A stretch of DNA of 64,000 nucleotides from Diogma glabrata (GCA_963693315.1 OY856186.1:79117040-79181039); one strand, 5' to 3'; positions 36,691-47,690 are shown, counted from the first letter of the stretch. The notes: generated by a model from the sequence alone, not told the origin. A program made the numbers and translations.

Positions 36691-37766
36691 TTTCGTAGTT
36701 GTTAGTTTAAAAGGGAACTGATATTTCGGTTACACGTCTACAGTTTAAGCCCGCCCAATGGTGTAATTTAACACAGAAAAAAGTTTCTCTGGGTTACGGT
36801 TAGATTTTGATTTGTTTCATATTTGATTGTTCTATGACCAAAAGATTAATTATTGTGCCATTCTATTGCTTTGTGATTTTCTAGGTAAATAACCCTGTCA
36901 AGCCTGATACTAGCAAAAACTTCAGATATCGAAATTGTATAATGAATGCTACGTCCACCATTTTTAAAAAGTGTGTTGTTGAGGTTGCTTCCTGTATATG
37001 TCAGAATATGCAGCAAAGCGTATCTTCTACTGAAATATTTTTGTATTGTTTTCTTTATCTATAGTTTCCTGTAAGAACACCTATCAGTATTTTCAAGTTC
37101 TTCCTTTGTAATTATGAGGACGTTTTTGCTCTCTTTTGATTGAAAACCCTAATGTGTTACTTGAACTGTCTTAAAGGGGTGGTATAATTCCATATACTAG
37201 ACAAATATTTCATCCCTCTCCATTTTCTAAAAGGATTTGCACAAAACTTCTAGTTTGCGTTTAACCAAAATACAGGAAGAAACTTTACCTGAGAGACCCG
37301 TGCTTCTTGGATCAAGACAACATCTTGCTCCTCTTTTGCCGATTTGATCAAAAGACCCGAGCTTGCGTCCTTCCTGTGGTTGAGGTTGATTTATAAAAAC
37401 ATTAGTGTGTTGCTACGTCCACTTCCACAATTGTAATATCGACCATTTAAGTCTGGTCTGGAATTCATCTTAGAGTTCATCGACCCCCACTTATAAAAAA
37501 GTTGCGTATCCGTGAAGCAAGAGTCACAATCAGTACCAACTGTTTGAAACTGAGAGATATTAGTAGTGCGTTCTTATTTAGCCGAAGTTTATTGCATGGT
37601 GAAAGCATCCTTAACTGCTTCAACTACACCTGTATTATCCTTAGTCTCATTCTTCTTAAACACTTTGAAAGTGGCAACTTCAGAGCTGAAATTTATCATA
37701 CCGTCACTTTCAGACTCAGCTATGCCACGTATTCCATATTAATAGGAATGCTAGCTAGCCTACCAG
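36691..37766. other. Unrecognised flank left of the Gypsy element
   Basis: Higher in GC than neighbouring AT-rich DNA and probably old LINE-related debris. A 108-codon frame at 37502-37828 runs into the LTR and is not supported as a gene. Confidence 0.4.
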
Positions 37767-38107
37767 TGTTGTGTAGCACAACATTATGCTATGCAACGGA
37801 ATATATAAATAAACCTTTATCTTTCTAATTAACCTGAAATTATAAATACATTTAAATACATTTTTAGTACATAAGTTATTAATGTACTAATTAGATATTT
37901 AAGGAGAATTTTAATTGAAAAACGTTCAGAATTGATCTGATGATCAAATAATAAACATCTCAAAATAAATATTTATTTAATTTTGTAACAATTAAACTTT
38001 TGAAAATAAATTAAACAAAAGAAAGTTTTTATATAATAAATGTTTTATTATTCATTTTGTGAAACTATGGTTCTTTTGTGTTTTGTGAACGACGACCACC
38101 CACAACA
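37767..38107 (+). repeat. Gypsy 5' LTR
   Basis: 341 bp, identical by eye to the 3' copy. Contains TATATAAATAAA near 37810. Confidence 0.96.
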
Positions 38108-38108
38108 C

Positions 38109-38120
38109 TGGTGACAGCGG
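38109..38120 (+). promoter_or_regulatory. Gypsy primer binding site
   Basis: TGGTGACAGCGG one base after the 5' LTR, beginning with the TGG needed to pair with a tRNA CCA end. The primer tRNA was not identified. Confidence 0.7.
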
Positions 38121-39109
38121 AAAAACGCTATAAAAATAGTTAAAACAAATGTTTAAACTAAAAATGCAATTATATAGTAAAAAAAACTAAAAACAATCTC
38201 TGTGTAAATTAAATTAAAAAAAAATTAAATAATGTACGTATTTTTAATAAACGTACATATTTCATAATTGAACTCAGTATGAGGAAAAACGTTTCTAAAT
38301 TTTACCGAAATAATATGAACAGTTAAACTTAAAACCTAAATGAAATTATTTAGTGGTTAAAATAATAATTAAGAACCATTTATTCTACTACAAACATTCT
38401 TAAATACAACAAATAAATCAAATTTTGAAAACGCTGATTTTCAATACATGATAATCCAAATAAATATCAAAATTATAAAATATAATTCTTTATTTTGCAA
38501 TCACAAACATTAAACATATTTGATCAAACGGTCGTGTTAAAATATAAATTGTGATTCCTAATTATAATTATCTAAACTAAGTGAAAAAACTATTGAAAAA
38601 TAAAATTTGTTAATTACAAAATTTGTTAATAAAAATAAAATCTATTATGATTTTAATTACTATACATTATCTGTAAATATTAAATAATTAGATCAACAGT
38701 AAATTAAATAAAAAATTCATCCAAACAAAACTAAAATAATCATCTACATTGATAAAAATCACTCAACAATCAAATTATGTACCAAGGAAAACCAAGGATA
38801 GATAAATAAACGGATAATTACGTCATCATTAAAATAAAACAAGTAAGAAACAACAGCCGATAAATAAATTTTGATTTATGTTAAAAAAAAAGTAGAAATT
38901 AAATTAAACAATTTTTCATAAATTTTTTATTCAATTAAATATTTTTCTCATAATTAGATATATATATTTGTTTAGATTTGTTTTTCTCCTATATATAATA
39001 TAACGGTCACAGTTTTAAACAATTAAAGTCAGTGATTATTGACTTTGTTCAATTATAATGTTTTTTCTTTCGATTTTATGAACATTTTTAAAATTAATTG
39101 TTTTTCCAA
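38121..39109. other. Gypsy 5' leader
   Basis: About 1 kb of very AT-rich untranslated sequence preceding Gag. Confidence 0.7.
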
Positions 39110-40171
39110 ATGTCTGATGACGAAAACAACCAATCTGACAATTTATTAAAACTAAGAAGTGGAAATACTATTAAAAAAGCATCAAACTTCGATTTTTCTT
39201 TAAACGTTGAAAGAAAAGAAACGGCAGAAGTAAACGAACAACATTTTCCAAATATGAAAAATTTAAACATATCGGAAACTTTAAAACTTATTTCTCCATT
39301 TGATGGAACTCCTTCCCAACTTCATCAATTTATTCAATGTAGTAATTTAGTGTTTGATGAACTACATATTAATCAACATAAAAAATTTTTACAATTAATG
39401 AAAAAGTTATTGGTGGGTATTGCATACGATGAAACCGTTAAGCATTTGGAATATGATAGTTGGACGGATCTAAAAAATGATTTAATAAGCAGGTTCACAG
39501 AAATTAGATCCAAACTTGAAATTTTACATGAATTAAATACAATTAAACAAAAACATAATGAAACGGTTAAATCATATGGTAGTAGAATACAGATTCTTTT
39601 AGCACAATTAAATGAATTGTGTATTGTGGAAGCAGGTAGAGATTCGAAGAAAACTGTTGAACTGTTGAACGGTCAAACAGCATTAATCGCTTTTCAAGAA
39701 GGATTAAACTCTAATATTCGAATGTTAGTCAAATCAATCAATTGTAAAACGCTTAAGGAATCTATATCTAAAGCTTGCGAAGAAGAATCACTTTACAACC
39801 GACATTATAATTTAGCTTTGGTAAAATGCCAACTTTGTGAAAAACTTGGCCATTTAGCGAATAATTGTTATAAATTAAAACTTGTGCAATCGTCTTTTGA
39901 AAAAAGAACATCACATTCTGTTTCAGAAAATTCTGATAGACCTAAATCAATTCGCAATTTCAATATAAATTGTGCATACTGTAAAAAATCGGGTCATCAT
40001 ATAAACAACTGTTTTAAAAGAAAAAATGCTGAGATTCAAAAAAATAATATTGCACAAACCAATTCTCCGTCTTTAAATAAAATAGAGTTAGTTAAAACGG
40101 GTGATTCAAAAAACCTAATGGGGCTCAACCAGTCTACGTCGATGAAAGCTGTGCGAGCCAAATTTCTTTAA
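39110..40171 (+). CDS. gag: Gypsy Gag with two CCHC zinc knuckles
   Basis: 353 codons from the ATG starting MSDDENN; an in-frame ATG lies four codons upstream. The N-terminal core, with LISPFDGTPSQLHQFIQCSN and later YGSRIQILLAQLN, is a retrotransposon capsid-type Gag that assembles the cytoplasmic particle. Two zinc knuckles, CQLCEKLGHLANNC near residue 240 and CAYCKKSGHHINNC near 288, bind element RNA. The final 20 codons overlap Pol in the -1 frame, starting at the AAAAAAC heptamer. No damage visible. Confidence 0.93.
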   Translation: MSDDENNQSDNLLKLRSGNTIKKASNFDFSLNVERKETAEVNEQHFPNMKNLNISETLKLISPFDGTPSQLHQFIQCSNLVFDELHINQHKKFLQLMKKLLVGIAYDETVKHLEYDSWTDLKNDLISRFTEIRSKLEILHELNTIKQKHNETVKSYGSRIQILLAQLNELCIVEAGRDSKKTVELLNGQTALIAFQEGLNSNIRMLVKSINCKTLKESISKACEEESLYNRHYNLALVKCQLCEKLGHLANNCYKLKLVQSSFEKRTSHSVSENSDRPKSIRNFNINCAYCKKSGHHINNCFKRKNAEIQKNNIAQTNSPSLNKIELVKTGDSKNLMGLNQSTSMKAVRAKFL

Positions 40172-43100
40172 TTTCTTCAAGTTCGACAATTTTTCATACT
40201 TTTTCAAAATACCTGATGACTTGGTTTTCATTTTTGACACATGACTTATTTCTAGGTAAGACTTCTTATATGCTGAAACTGAATTTTTTAAATATTTTAC
40301 CAATTATTATGGTTTTTTTTATATTTGGTTTTCAATTTTTTTCTGTTTTACCTTCTTTTGTCATGGTTTTAATATTATTAATAATAATAATTTTTTTGAA
40401 AACTCGGGAAATCAGTTTTTCAATTTTTAATTTTTTTTTGAATAAATTAGGATCAAAAAGATTTTACACTTTAATAGCATTAAATAATCTCGACATTGTT
40501 CCAATCAATATAAACTTGCAACCCGATCGCGAATTAAAATTTTTACTTGATACAGGTGCAAGTATTAGTATTATTAAAAAAGGATCAATTAATGGCGAAG
40601 TTTTATGCTACCCTGATGAAAAATGTAAAATCACAGGTATCTCCTCAAATCCTTTTTGGACATTAGCTAAATGTTATGGAGAAATTATACTTGATGTTGA
40701 CCACAAGATTTCTCAGACATTTCAGTTAGTAGATAATAATTTTCCAATTTCTTGTGATGGCATATTGGGAAAAGATTTCCTTGAACAAAATCGTTGCATT
40801 ATTGATTATGCACAAAATTTTTTAACAGTATCTTGTAAAACAAAAAACTTTAAGTTTGTTTTAAAACAGAATACTCAATTGCCACGCAAATCTATTGCTG
40901 GTCGTACAGAAAAAGTGGTCGGACTAGTTTTCCCTGGTATTAATGATGGGGAATATTTTTGTAACACCAACAAATCCTCTGAATCTTTATATTTAGCCAA
41001 CTCATTAATAAAAATAAATAATCAAATTGGTTATACCTCGATATTAAATTCAGGAGATGATGAATTAATTTTAGAAGATATAGATATAGTTTTGGAGCCA
41101 TTGGACAATTTCAACATATACAATTTTTCCCATAAATGGGACAACACTTTAACAAAAAGGTTGAATACTATCGAATCTACAATTTTAAAAGAAAACATGA
41201 ATGATGAAGAATATTTATCTATGATCAACATATGTAAGGAGTATAACGACATTTTCCTACTTGATGGTGATAAATTGTCGACAACTAATGCTATTTCTCA
41301 TTCAATTCCGATTCATCAAGATATTAAACCAATATACAAGAGGCAATATAGGTTACCAGAGTCAATTAAACCTGAAATTGATAAACAGATAGACCAAATG
41401 TTGAGCGATGGAATAATAGAGCCATCTAATTCTCCATGGAATTTTCCATTATTAATAATCCCAAAAAAATCGGATGATCTGAATAAACAAAAATGGCGTA
41501 TTGTTATTGATTTCAGAAAGCTTAACGAAGCAACGACGAATGATGTATTTCCATTACCTAATATTATTGACATACTAGATCAATTAGGAAACTCAACATA
41601 CTTTTCATCAATAGACATGGCAAATGGTTACCATCAAGTTCCACTCGATCCAAAGGATAAACCAAAAACAGCGTTCAGTACTCAAAAAGGTCATTACCAA
41701 TATTTAAGAATGCCACAAGGACTAAAAGGGGCACCTGCGACGTTTCAACGTCTCATGAATAATGTTCTGACAGGTTTGAATGGAATCAAGTGTTTGGTTT
41801 ACCTCGACGATATTATTATTTATGGAAGAAATCTAAAGGATCATAATAATAAATTGATAGAAGTTTTTAACAATCTCCGGTTATATAACCTAAAACTAAA
41901 TTTGAGTAAATGCCATTTTCTAAAAAAAGAAATCAGTTTCCTTGGCCATGTAGTTTCCAATTACGGCATTCGGCCCGATCCAAAAAAAATTGAAGTTGTA
42001 GTTAATTATCCTGTTCCGAAAACTGCAAAAGATATTAAATCATTTATTGGCTTTGCGGGCTATTATAGGCGGTTTATTCCCAATTTTTCTCATATTGTGT
42101 CGCCACTTTTACGATTGTTGAAAAAAAATTCTACTTTCAAATGGGATGCATTTTGTGACCAAGCTTTCGAAGAACTTCGCAAACTTTTAATCTCATCACC
42201 CATCTTGCAATACCCTAACTATGAAAAAGAATTTCACATTACTTGTGATGCAAGTAATTTGGCTTTAGGCGCATTTTTATCTCAACTTAACAATAATATA
42301 GATCTACCCATAGCTTATGCAAGTCGAACACTTAATTCAGCAGAAAAAAATTATGCTACAGTTGAAAAAGAGCTATTAGCGATTGTTTGGGGAATCGAAC
42401 AGTTCCGCCCATATGTTTTTGGCAGACACTTTATTATAATAACTGATCACAAGCCACTAAAGTGGCTGTGGAATATTAAAAACCCTTCATCACGGTTAAC
42501 ACGTTGGCGATTAAAGTTGGAATCATATGATTTTGAGGTACGTCACACTCCTGGTAAAACAAATAATGTTGCAGATGCACTCAGTCGCATTTCATTGGAC
42601 ACTGATAAGAACATAAATGTTGTAACTCGTGCTCAAGCTAAGAATGAAGATAAAATGATCGATATATCTGTGTCGAATGACGAAATAAACGAAGATTTGC
42701 AAAATAATTCAAATATTGTAGAGATTACTTCAGAAACCGATATAAATTCAGCTATTTCTCAATTCCATGATGGACCATTTGGTGGACATCAAGGAATAAA
42801 TCGTACCTACAACCGCATGAAGTGCTATTTCAATTTTAAAAATATGTTTAACCGAATCAAAGATTATATTAATTCATGTAAAAGTTGCCAGATAAATAAA
42901 GTTTCTAAAAATACTAAAATGCCAATGGTCATTACCGACACTTCATCACAACCATTTGAACGAGTTGCATTAGACATTGTAGGACCAATAAGCCCCGTTA
43001 CTGTAAATGGTAATTCTTATATACTAACGATGCAAGACGATTTGACAAAGTATAGTATCGCAATACCACTACCGAATCAAGAGGCCGAAACCGTCGCTCG

Positions 43101-43785
43101 TGCATTCGTTGAACAATTTATTTGTGTTTACGGTGCTCCGACATCGATACTGACAGATCAAGGTAGTAATTTTTTAAGCAAACTATTTACAAATGTTACA
43201 CGTCTTTTCAAAATTAATAAAATGAAAACATCCCCATATCATCCACAAACGAACGGAGCTCTGGAAAAAAGTCATTTAAATCTTGCAAATTATCTACGTA
43301 ATTACACAAATTTAGATAAAAACGATTGGGATAATTGGATTCCATATGCTATGTTTTGTTATAATAGTACACCACATAGTGTTACTAAATTTATGCCGTA
43401 TGAATTATTATTTGGTCATAAACCTATCATTCCATCATCATTTCTAAAAACCATTCAACCACTATATAATTATGATGATTACGTTAAACAATTAAACTTT
43501 AAAATGCAAAACTCTTTTGACATAGCGAAATCTAATATAGTTAATTCTAAAGAACGATCTAAAATTTTATATAATAATTCTATCAACCCTACGAAATTTA
43601 TTCAAGGTGAATTAGTTTTATTAAAAAATGAAAATCGTAAAGGAAAACTTTCTCCATTGTGGTTAGGACCTTATAAAATTAATGAAATCTTAACAGAAGA
43701 AAATTCAATAATTGAGATTGGAAAAACATTAAAAACAGTTCATAATAATCGATTGAAAAAATTTAAAAACGAATTCGATATTTAA
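40105..43785 (+). CDS. pol: Gypsy Pol: protease, RT, RNase H, integrase
   Basis: Open for 1226 codons from 40105, with the first ATG at 40216; probably made as a Gag-Pol fusion. A strongly hydrophobic segment (about 40270-40450) precedes the protease, which has LLDTGASISII near 40550. Reverse transcriptase: SSIDMANGYHQVPL near 41610 and YLDDIIIYG near 41800. RNase H: TCDASNLALGAFL near 42240, ITDHKPLKWL, then HTPGKTNNVADALSR. Integrase: zinc finger GGHQG..CKSCQ (42780-42890), then ALDIVGPI, LTDQGSNF and NGALEKSH. Gypsy/17.6-like by pattern. The integrase C-terminus ends in a plain stop without env. No break seen; the putative membrane-like N-terminus is unusual. Confidence 0.94.
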   Translation, partial: FKKPNGAQPVYVDESCASQISLISSSSTIFHTFSKYLMTWFSFLTHDLFLGKTSYMLKLNFLNILPIIMVFFIFGFQFFSVLPSFVMVLILLIIIIFLKTREISFSIFNFFLNKLGSKRFYTLIALNNLDIVPININLQPDRELKFLLDTGASISIIKKGSINGEVLCYPDEKCKITGISSNPFWTLAKCYGEIILDVDHKISQTFQLVDNNFPISCDGILGKDFLEQNRCIIDYAQNFLTVSCKTKNFKFVLKQNTQLPRKSIAGRTEKVVGLVFPGINDGEYFCNTNKSSESLYLANSLIKINNQIGYTSILNSGDDELILEDIDIVLEPLDNFNIYNFSHKWDNTLTKRLNTIESTILKENMNDEEYLSMINICKEYNDIFLLDGDKLSTTNAISHSIPIHQDIKPIYKRQYRLPESIKPEIDKQIDQMLSDGIIEPSNSPWNFPLLIIPKKSDDLNKQKWRIVIDFRKLNEATTNDVFPLPNIIDILDQLGNSTYFSSIDMANGYHQVPLDPKDKPKTAFSTQKGHYQYLRMPQGLKGAPATFQRLMNNVLTGLNGIKCLVYLDDIIIYGRNLKDHNNKLIEVFNNLRLYNLKLNLSKCHFLKKEISFLGHVVSNYGIRPDPKKIEVVVNYPVPKTAKDIKSFIGFAGYYRRFIPNFSHIVSPLLRLLKKNSTFKWDAFCDQAFEELRKLLISSPILQYPNYEKEFHITCDASNLALGAFLSQLNNNIDLPIAYASRTLNSAEKNYATVEKELLAIVWGIEQFRPYVFGRHFIIITDHKPLKWLWNIKNPSSRLTRWRLKLESYDFEVRHTPGKTNNVADALSRISLDTDKNINVVTRAQAKNEDKMIDISVSNDEINEDLQNNSNIVEITSETDINSAISQFHDGPFGGHQGINRTYNRMKCYFNFKNMFNRIKDYINSCKSCQINKVSKNTKMPMVITDTSSQPFERVALDIVGPISPVTVNGNSYILTMQDDLTKYSIAIPLPNQEAETVARAFVEQFICVYGAPTSILTDQGSNFLSKLFTNVTRLFKINKMKTSPYHPQTNGALEKSHLNLANYLRNYTNLDKNDWDNWIPYAMFCYNSTPHSVTKFMPYELLFGHKPIIPSSFLKTIQPLYNYDDYVKQLNFKMQNSFDIAKSNIVNSKERSKILYNNSINPTKFIQGELVLLKNENRKGKLSPLWLGPYKINEILTEENSIIEIGKTLKTVHNNRLKKFKNEFDI
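40108..40114 (+). promoter_or_regulatory. -1 frameshift heptamer AAAAAAC
   Basis: In Gag phase it reads tcA AAA AAC. The Pol frame opens at 40105 after TGA, so a -1 slip here enters Pol directly. Downstream, GGCTC (about 40122) can pair with GAGCC (about 40155), only a modest stem. Confidence 0.7.
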
Positions 43786-44118
43786 ATATGTACAGAAATA
43801 AAAAAAAAAAACAAATTTGTACAAATTTATATAATAAATATATAATATACATATAAGAACTTTGTATTATATTTTTTTTTCTCAAAATAAAAACAATTTA
43901 TAATTGTCTTATAATTTAGTTAAAATTCATATAAGAAATATATTACTATTTTGAATTATTAGAAGTTTATTCTAGTTTAAAAAAAAAAAAAAATTTCATT
44001 TAAAACAATATTGATTAAAATAAATTTGAAATAATTTTTATAAAATGAAATTAAACTTTAATAGTTCTAGTTATATATATAATTTTTCTATTTCTATATA
44101 ATCTATTTATATTAATCT

Positions 44119-44132
44119 TATGGGTGGAGGGG
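44119..44132 (+). promoter_or_regulatory. Gypsy polypurine tract
   Basis: ATGGGTGGAGGGG directly before the 3' LTR. Confidence 0.8.
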
Positions 44133-44473
44133 TGTTGTGTAGCACAACATTATGCTATGCAACGGAATATATAAATAAACCTTTATCTTTCTAATTAACC
44201 TGAAATTATAAATACATTTAAATACATTTTTAGTACATAAGTTATTAATGTACTAATTAGATATTTAAGGAGAATTTTAATTGAAAAACGTTCAGAATTG
44301 ATCTGATGATCAAATAATAAACATCTCAAAATAAATATTTATTTAATTTTGTAACAATTAAACTTTTGAAAATAAATTAAACAAAAGAAAGTTTTTATAT
44401 AATAAATGTTTTATTATTCATTTTGTGAAACTATGGTTCTTTTGTGTTTTGTGAACGACGACCACCCACAACA
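44133..44473 (+). repeat. Gypsy 3' LTR
   Basis: 341 bp, identical by eye to the 5' LTR. Confidence 0.96.
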
Positions 44474-46199
44474 CCAGCACTCTGGTAGGCTCAAGCTGTA
44501 GATGGTTGTATTTCAGCATTTCCAGTATCTAGCCTGGATCTTTAAGTTTAGCAAGAACCCAAGCACGAGCTCTCGGTTGACTTGATATATCCTCTATTTT
44601 AACCACTGCCAGTTTGACAACCGTCCAAACCTCTTCTAGAAAACTAATCCCCTTCCTGTTCAGCAGCAAAAATGCACATACGCATGCTGTGTGGCAAATG
44701 CCATGAAATTTTTATTGATAACTTCTAGAAAGGTTTCTTCTAGTACTGTTATCGCATTCTTTCAGTTAGCAGGCTTTAATGCTTGTATAATCCTGTGCTC
44801 TATCTATAACCACTACCACTAGACTAGCTGATCTTTCCTCACATCACTGGTTGTCGTAGCCTTTGGGTTTTTAAGAGTATTTGTGCAACTGACCTATGAT
44901 CTCTGCTGTTTAAAAGCATAGACCACAGTGGAATTTTCGGACCCAGATATAGACACACTTTTTGCCTAACTGAAGGTGACTAAAGCCAGGATGGTTTTAT
45001 CGGGATCCGGAATAGCTTACATCCGTTTTAAAGCTTCTCAGACTTTCTTTCTGACGTTAAACGACAGCTTCGTAGACTTACGAGGCTTAGAGGGAGTCGC
45101 CTCATCAGTGCATGTATCCCGATCTTTAGTGTTTTTAGTGTTGAAATTTGCATTGCTACTAGAGATTGACCTAACCGTCGGATTCTCAAGAACTAGCTGG
45201 CCTAAACCCTCAGATGGACCGAGTTCTCTGCTAATTTACTTTTAATTAATTTTCCACCATACTACTCTCACGAGTAGCGAAGAAAAACTCATATACGTAC
45301 ATATGCGCAAAAATCCACGATAGTTAGTAAAGACCAATCACACCCGGCGGTCACCTGGTATCTAATCAGGCTGATCATCTTGTCCATTTTTTTATCATGT
45401 TGCGTGACACGACCCAAACCTGGATCATTAATCACACGTGCAAGGAAAGAGTGCGTAGACATAACCAATTTGAATGCAACTTAATTTTAAGGTTCTGTTT
45501 TTTATAACGAACCCTATTGGTGAGAGTAAATAGTTTATTTTCCTACAAGTGATGAAAACATTGTTTTTTTCGGGAGTAAACATTTGTTTAGGAACATGTT
45601 ACGGACATGTTTACGAACGAAAAACATTTTTATCTCACGTATAGGAAACGCAATTTTTCTATGATAGTATATATATAATCGATATTTACCAAAAAATTCT
45701 AAAATTAGAAATCGACAACATCTTATATATTAATACGCTAACGAAAAATGTTGAGGAGCCTAAGGCTTTTTTATTCGAAGATGGATTCATTTCATATTTT
45801 TACCGCTAACTGATATTAGTGTAACTTAGATTTCAAAGATTTTTCACACAAATCGGATCATAAATAAAAAAGTTATAGACGAATTAAGTTTATTTTTGAA
45901 TTTATGCGAACTCCCTTAAACTAATATGAAATGGACTTGCCCAAGCCATATATTTTTTTTTTTTCACAAAAACGATACCATGTTATTTTGTTATTCTTTT
46001 ATACATTGTATTTTATTTTAGTCTTCTTATGTACATTGAAGTGAATGAATGTGAAAATTTTTTACTGTTTTTTCTTCATAAATGAATGGTGTCATGAATG
46101 GTGTTAATGGTGAAATGAATGTTGTGAATGAAGAAATGAATTGCACGTGGTATTTATCATTTTAAAATTCATAATATTTTTTATCATGTATGCCCAATT
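44474..46199. other. Unrecognised region right of the Gypsy element
   Basis: 44474-45250 continues the non-AT-rich flank. A minus-strand reading gives a charged Ser/Lys stretch and an ARAWVLAKLKDP-like segment that might be a LINE ORF1 trace, but I cannot support it. 45250-46199 shows nothing recognisable. Confidence 0.35.
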
Positions 46200-46392
46200 A
46201 TATTTTTATGATGTTGATACTGCTGCTAATATGAGAATGAATAGAAATGCCAATGTGTGTGAAGTTTTTCTTATGCGTGAGATAGGTTTTATGTTAGATC
46301 GTTCGTTCTTTTAAATCAATGCATGAATTTTGTGAAAGACCTGAGAATGTTACTGCTGATGTGTCAATGGTTATAAAAGTTAACAGAGAAAT

Positions 46393-46923
46393 GAAATCCG
46401 TTCTGTTTCTGTCCTTGATTCTTCTTTGGATCCTTTAGCTTATCCTTTGTTGTTGCCAAATGGTGATACTGGGTGGCACGTTAATATTCTACATAATTTA
46501 GTTTCAACTTCACGTGATAATGTGCCACGTACAAAAGTTACAATGTTGCAATATGCATCTTATCGCCTTGCTATACCTTTTGATTTTAGTCTTTGGCATC
46601 GTTCTCAAAAATTATTTCTTCAATGGATTGTTGATATGTATGTTCGTATCGAAGGTATACGGCTTCATTATATTCGTTCAAATCAATCTGCTCTTCGTGC
46701 TGATTTGTACAATAACTTAACAGATTTCTTGCATCAAAATCGCAATGGCGATGATAATATGCAAGTAGTTGGTCGTAAAGTAATTTTGCCATCTTCTTTC
46801 ACCGGTTCAGCACGTAACATGTATCAAAATTACTTGGTTGCAATGTCTATTGTACAACATTTCGGTAAACCTTCTTTATTTATAACAATGACATGTAATC
46901 CTCAATGGCCAAAAATTTGTTGA
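46393..46923 (+). pseudogene. Helitron Rep N-terminal part
   Basis: DPLAYPLLLPNGDTGWH, then QWIVDMYVRIEGIRLHYI, then GRKVILPSSFTGSARNMYQN, ending FITMTCNPQWPKIC. These are the blocks that precede the HUH motif in animal Helitron Rep proteins. Additional decayed similarity lies at 46200-46390. The frame breaks at 46921, with a shift of one or more bases before the next part. Rep nicks and joins DNA during rolling-circle-type transposition. This copy cannot make it. Confidence 0.88.
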
Positions 46924-47029
46924 TAATTTGAGTAATTATGAGTCTTCGAATTTTCGTCCTGATATTGTTGTGCGTGTGTTTAAAGTGAAACTTAAAGAGC
47001 TCATAGATTGTTTAATGAAAAAAAAAGAT

Positions 47030-47414
47030 TTTCGGTTCTGTCAAAGCACTTATATATACCATTGAATTTCAAAAACGTGGTCTTTCGCATGCTCATATTT
47101 TGTTAAATTTGTCAGATGGAGATAGAATTGATGGAAATGAAATGATTAATAAATTTGTATGTACTGAAATCCCTGATCCCATTCTTTTTTTTACTAAATT
47201 ACATGAATATGTGAAACGTCATATGATGCATGGACCATGTGGTGCTCTAAATCCCAATTCTGTTTGTATGAGAGATGGTAAATGTAGTAAGAATTTTCCA
47301 AAACCTTTTTCTGAAAATACTAAAGAATCTGTGAATGGTTATCCTTTGTATCGTCGACGTGATAATTGTATGAGTGTTGATGTACGTGGTGCATCTCTTG
47401 ATATTAGATACTAG
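47030..47414 (+). pseudogene. Helitron Rep HUH segment
   Basis: Continues Rep in another frame. ALIYTIEFQKRGLSHAHILL contains the HUH-type metal-binding His pair (HAH), followed by HMMHGPCGALNPNSVCMRDG and CSKNFPKPFSE. The frame ends at LDIRY and a stop, before the catalytic Tyr region and the helicase. The sequence then turns into the hairpin at 47431-47510, suggesting an internal deletion junction. Confidence 0.88.
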
Positions 47415-47430
47415 GAGGAAATCTATGGAA

Positions 47431-47510
47431 ATATGAAAAATTAGCGATCAAATAAGTTTTCAAGTAAGCTTATTTGATCTTTAACTTATTTGATCTCTAA
47501 TTTTTCATAT
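47431..47510. repeat. 28-bp-arm hairpin at the Helitron deletion junction
   Basis: ATATGAAAAATTAGCGATC..AAGTT (47431-47458) pairs with its complement at 47483-47510 with one mismatch and a 24-nt loop, which itself repeats TTATTTGATC. Confidence 0.9.
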
Positions 47511-47660
47511 ATCCGAAGTGATCAGCTAGAGTTCTTATTATTTTTCATTCATATATTTAAAAAGAAAAATTAAAAATTATATGCCAGCATTTCTCATTAC
47601 CACTTTTGGAAATCATTGCTTCTACGTCAACAAAATGTCTACGCAAAAACTTTATTTATA

Positions 47661-47690
47661 AGCGTAGCAAAGCACGCCGGGCCCTCCTAG
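47661..47690 (+). promoter_or_regulatory. Helitron 3' terminus
   Basis: GC-rich AGCGTAGCAAAGCACGCC, GGGCCCTC and terminal CTAG followed by T, resembling Helitron 3' ends (short hairpin then CTRR, inserted before T). Confidence 0.65.

Larger units (their letters stand above)
37767..44473 (+). mobile_element. Intact Ty3/Gypsy retrotransposon
   Basis: 6707 bp. The LTRs (37767-38107 and 44133-44473) are 341 bp each and look identical, TGTTGTGTAGCAC to CCCACAACA. They are flanked by CCAG at 37763-37766 and 44474-44477. Gag and Pol are open end to end in overlapping frames (-1). No env frame lies between Pol and the 3' LTR. All signals are present, so this copy may be autonomous and very young. 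Confidence 0.95.
46200..47690 (+). mobile_element. Helitron remnant
   Basis: Contains broken Rep coding sequence (46200-47414), then a long hairpin and about 200 bp leading to a Helitron-like 3' terminus: a GC-rich AGCACGCCGGGCCCTC followed by CTAG at 47687-47690 and T. The 5' TC end was not located. The helicase domain is absent, so it is internally deleted. Confidence 0.78.

Noticed and set aside
37502..37828. 108-codon plus-strand frame before the Gypsy element
   Set aside because: Runs into the LTR, shows no similarity and lies in LINE-like debris.
43786..44118. Possible env gene after Gypsy Pol
   Set aside because: Only about 330 bp of AT-rich sequence with no open frame; element lacks env.
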